From Rubrivivax sp. (lineage in GTDB: Bacteria > Pseudomonadota > Gammaproteobacteria > Burkholderiales > Burkholderiaceae_C), in the NCBI GenBank assembly GCA_020248915.1, contig JADCGP010000014.1:1-64000 (forward strand): 64,000 nt of DNA, read 5' to 3'. Of the stretch, positions 61,369 through 64,000 are shown in pieces. The position numbers and the translations under genes are program-made. The notes under the pieces are model-generated. The model was not told the origin of the DNA, searched no databases, and was given only the letters and a program-made list of their open reading frames with translations. The stretch's first letter is position 1; every line of letters starts with the position of its first letter.

Positions 61369-62793
61369 ATGGATGCCACCGACCTGCCGCTGGCCGAGCG
61401 GCTGAGCGCGTCCCTGGCCACGCAGCGCGCGGCCTACCGGGCGCATCCCGAGCCCGGCTACGCCGAGCGCAAGGACGACCTGAAGCGCCTGCGCGCCTTC
61501 CTGCGCGAGCACCAGGACGAGCTCGTCGCCGCGATCAGCGCCGACTACGGCCACCGCTCGCGCCACGAGACGCTGCTGTGCGAGATCGCACCCGCGGTGG
61601 ACGGCATCGGCTACGCGCTGAAGCACCTGCGCCGCTGGATGCGGCCGCAGCGCCGCCATGTCGACCTCGTCAGCTTCCCCGGGGCCAGCAACCGTGTCGT
61701 TCCGCAGCCGCTGGGCGTGGTCGGCGTGATCGTGCCCTGGAACTTCCCGGTCAACCTGAGCTTCGTCCCGCTGACCTTCATCTTCGCCGCCGGCAACCGG
61801 GCGCTGGTCAAGATGAGCGAGAACTCGCGCCGGCTGGCCGCGCTGCTGATCGAGAAGACGCCCAGGTACTTCGCGCCCGAGAAGCTGCAGTTCCTCGACG
61901 AGACCGGCGGCGTGGGCATCGAGTTCTCCAAGCTGCCGTTCGACCACCTGCTGTTCACCGGCTCGGGGCAGACCGGCCGCGCGGTGATGGCTGCCGCCGC
62001 CGCCAACCTGTGCCCGGTGACGCTGGAGCTCGGCGGCAAGGCGCCGGCCATCGTCTGCGACGACTTCCCGCTGGCCACGGCGGTCGAGCGCATCCTGTTC
62101 GTGAAGTGCCTGAATGCGGGCCAGATCTGCACCTCGGTCGACCACGCCTTCGTGCCGGAGGAGAAGGTGCAGGCGTTCGTGCGCCACGCGCAGGCCGTGG
62201 TGCCGCGGCGGTTTCCGGGCGGGCTGGCGTCGCCCGACTACACGTCGATCGTCGACCAGCGCAGCTTCGACCGCCTGCTCCACGCGCTCGACGAGGCGCG
62301 GGCCGGCGGAGCCACGCTGGTGCCCCTGCTGCCCGGCCCCCCCTTCGACGCCGCTGCGCGCAAGATCGCGCCGCACATCGTGCTCGACACCCCGCCCGGC
62401 TCGGCGCTGGCCACGCGCGAGATCTTCGGCCCGATCCTGCCGATCCGGCCCTACCGCCGGCTCGAGGACGTTGTGCAGCAGGTCAATGCGGGCGACCGCC
62501 CGCTGGCCATGTACCCCTTCACGCGCGACCGCGCGCGCCTGGACCACCTGCTCACGCACGTGATGTCGGGCGGGGTGTCGGTCAACGACGCGCTGCTGCA
62601 CGTGGCCCAGCACGACCTGCCGTTCGGCGGTGTCGGTCCGTCCGGCATGGGTCACTACCACGGCCACGAGGGCTTCCAGACCTTCTCGAAGATGCGGCCG
62701 GTGTTCCACCAGGCGCGGTGGTCGGCGCTGAGCCTGATCGGCCCGCCCTACGGCCGCTTCGCCGACGCGATGCTGGATTTCCTGATCAAGTGA
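61369..62793 (+). CDS. aldehyde dehydrogenase (coniferyl aldehyde dehydrogenase type)
   Basis: A 474-residue NAD(P)-dependent aldehyde dehydrogenase. The catalytic Cys is C254 in [14 protein letters not shown], and the general-base Glu is in [37 protein letters not shown] is the cofactor segment. The C-terminal hydrophobic end ([21 protein letters not shown]) and length fit the CalB/fatty-aldehyde group. In this locus it could oxidise a terpene aldehyde (geranial, citronellal) to the acid. It has ggggagaag before the ATG. Confidence 0.88.
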   Translation: MDATDLPLAERLSASLATQRAAYRAHPEPGYAERKDDLKRLRAFLREHQDELVAAISADYGHRSRHETLLCEIAPAVDGIGYALKHLRRWMRPQRRHVDLVSFPGASNRVVPQPLGVVGVIVPWNFPVNLSFVPLTFIFAAGNRALVKMSENSRRLAALLIEKTPRYFAPEKLQFLDETGGVGIEFSKLPFDHLLFTGSGQTGRAVMAAAAANLCPVTLELGGKAPAIVCDDFPLATAVERILFVKCLNAGQICTSVDHAFVPEEKVQAFVRHAQAVVPRRFPGGLASPDYTSIVDQRSFDRLLHALDEARAGGATLVPLLPGPPFDAAARKIAPHIVLDTPPGSALATREIFGPILPIRPYRRLEDVVQQVNAGDRPLAMYPFTRDRARLDHLLTHVMSGGVSVNDALLHVAQHDLPFGGVGPSGMGHYHGHEGFQTFSKMRPVFHQARWSALSLIGPPYGRFADAMLDFLIK

Positions 62794-62810
62794 CGAAGGA
62801 GGGCCGCGCG

Positions 62811-64000
<1,190 letters not shown>

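Overview
The window is high-GC DNA (roughly 70% or more outside its left edge) with gene families, gene order and start-stop overlaps typical of Burkholderiales. A Rubrivivax/Leptothrix/Aquincola-type betaproteobacterium is the best guess; no rRNA or other taxonomic marker is present to prove it.

Region 1 (1-5378) is a chromosomal integron. Five attC sites of 128-132 bp, each running from GCCTAAC to GTTAGGC, separate cassettes whose genes all lie on the minus strand. The array leads leftward from an attI-like core at 3265-3271. A small divergent gene (3360-3770) lies between attI and the plus-strand integrase gene intI (4011-5378). intI carries the integron-specific insertion and a repetitive C-terminal tail. 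A near-perfect LexA box (3919-3940) overlaps the likely intI promoter. The error-prone polymerase gene dnaE2 (5327-8692) begins inside the end of intI, so cassette recombination and mutagenic synthesis appear to share one SOS-controlled transcript. This is the most unusual arrangement in the window.

Region 2 (8693-16256) starts with about 650 bp of repeats. It continues with an M20 amidohydrolase and a prolyl-4-hydroxylase-like dioxygenase. A minus-strand operon follows (NAD(P)-binding protein, metallo-beta-lactamase-fold nuclease, MgtC/SapB membrane protein), then two small heat-shock proteins behind a good sigma-32 promoter.

Region 3 (16273-40622) is flagellar. Minus-strand fliFGHIJK and fliLMNOPQR build the basal body, C-ring and export gate, and fliE is divergent. 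Downstream are fliS, fliT, a YcgR-type PilZ protein and, unexpectedly, two type IV pilin-like genes. fliD and two tandem flagellin genes follow. Several sigma-28 promoters of the form T(C/A)AA-N15-nYCGAtAa precede the late genes. Divergent from the flagellins is a three-gene operon (TPR/GT41 O-GlcNAc-transferase-like protein and two FkbM methyltransferases), probably for flagellin glycan modification.

Region 4 (40737-51661) is housekeeping: argE, a PLP-dependent dehydratase, NDH-2, rlhA, thrH, a crotonase/transglutaminase/thioesterase operon, an HtrA protease, cutA and small genes.

Region 5 (51170-64000) is an acyl-CoA catabolic locus. Its minus-strand order, SDR, carboxyltransferase, acyl-CoA dehydrogenase, enoyl-CoA hydratase, biotin carboxylase, matches the acyclic terpene (atuBCDEF) operon; the leucine (liu) pathway uses similar enzymes. 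A divergent plus-strand operon encodes an SCP2 protein, a MerR regulator, a long-chain-type acyl-CoA dehydrogenase, an aldehyde dehydrogenase and a thiolase cut by the window end. A perfect 14-bp palindrome between the two operons is the likely MerR operator.
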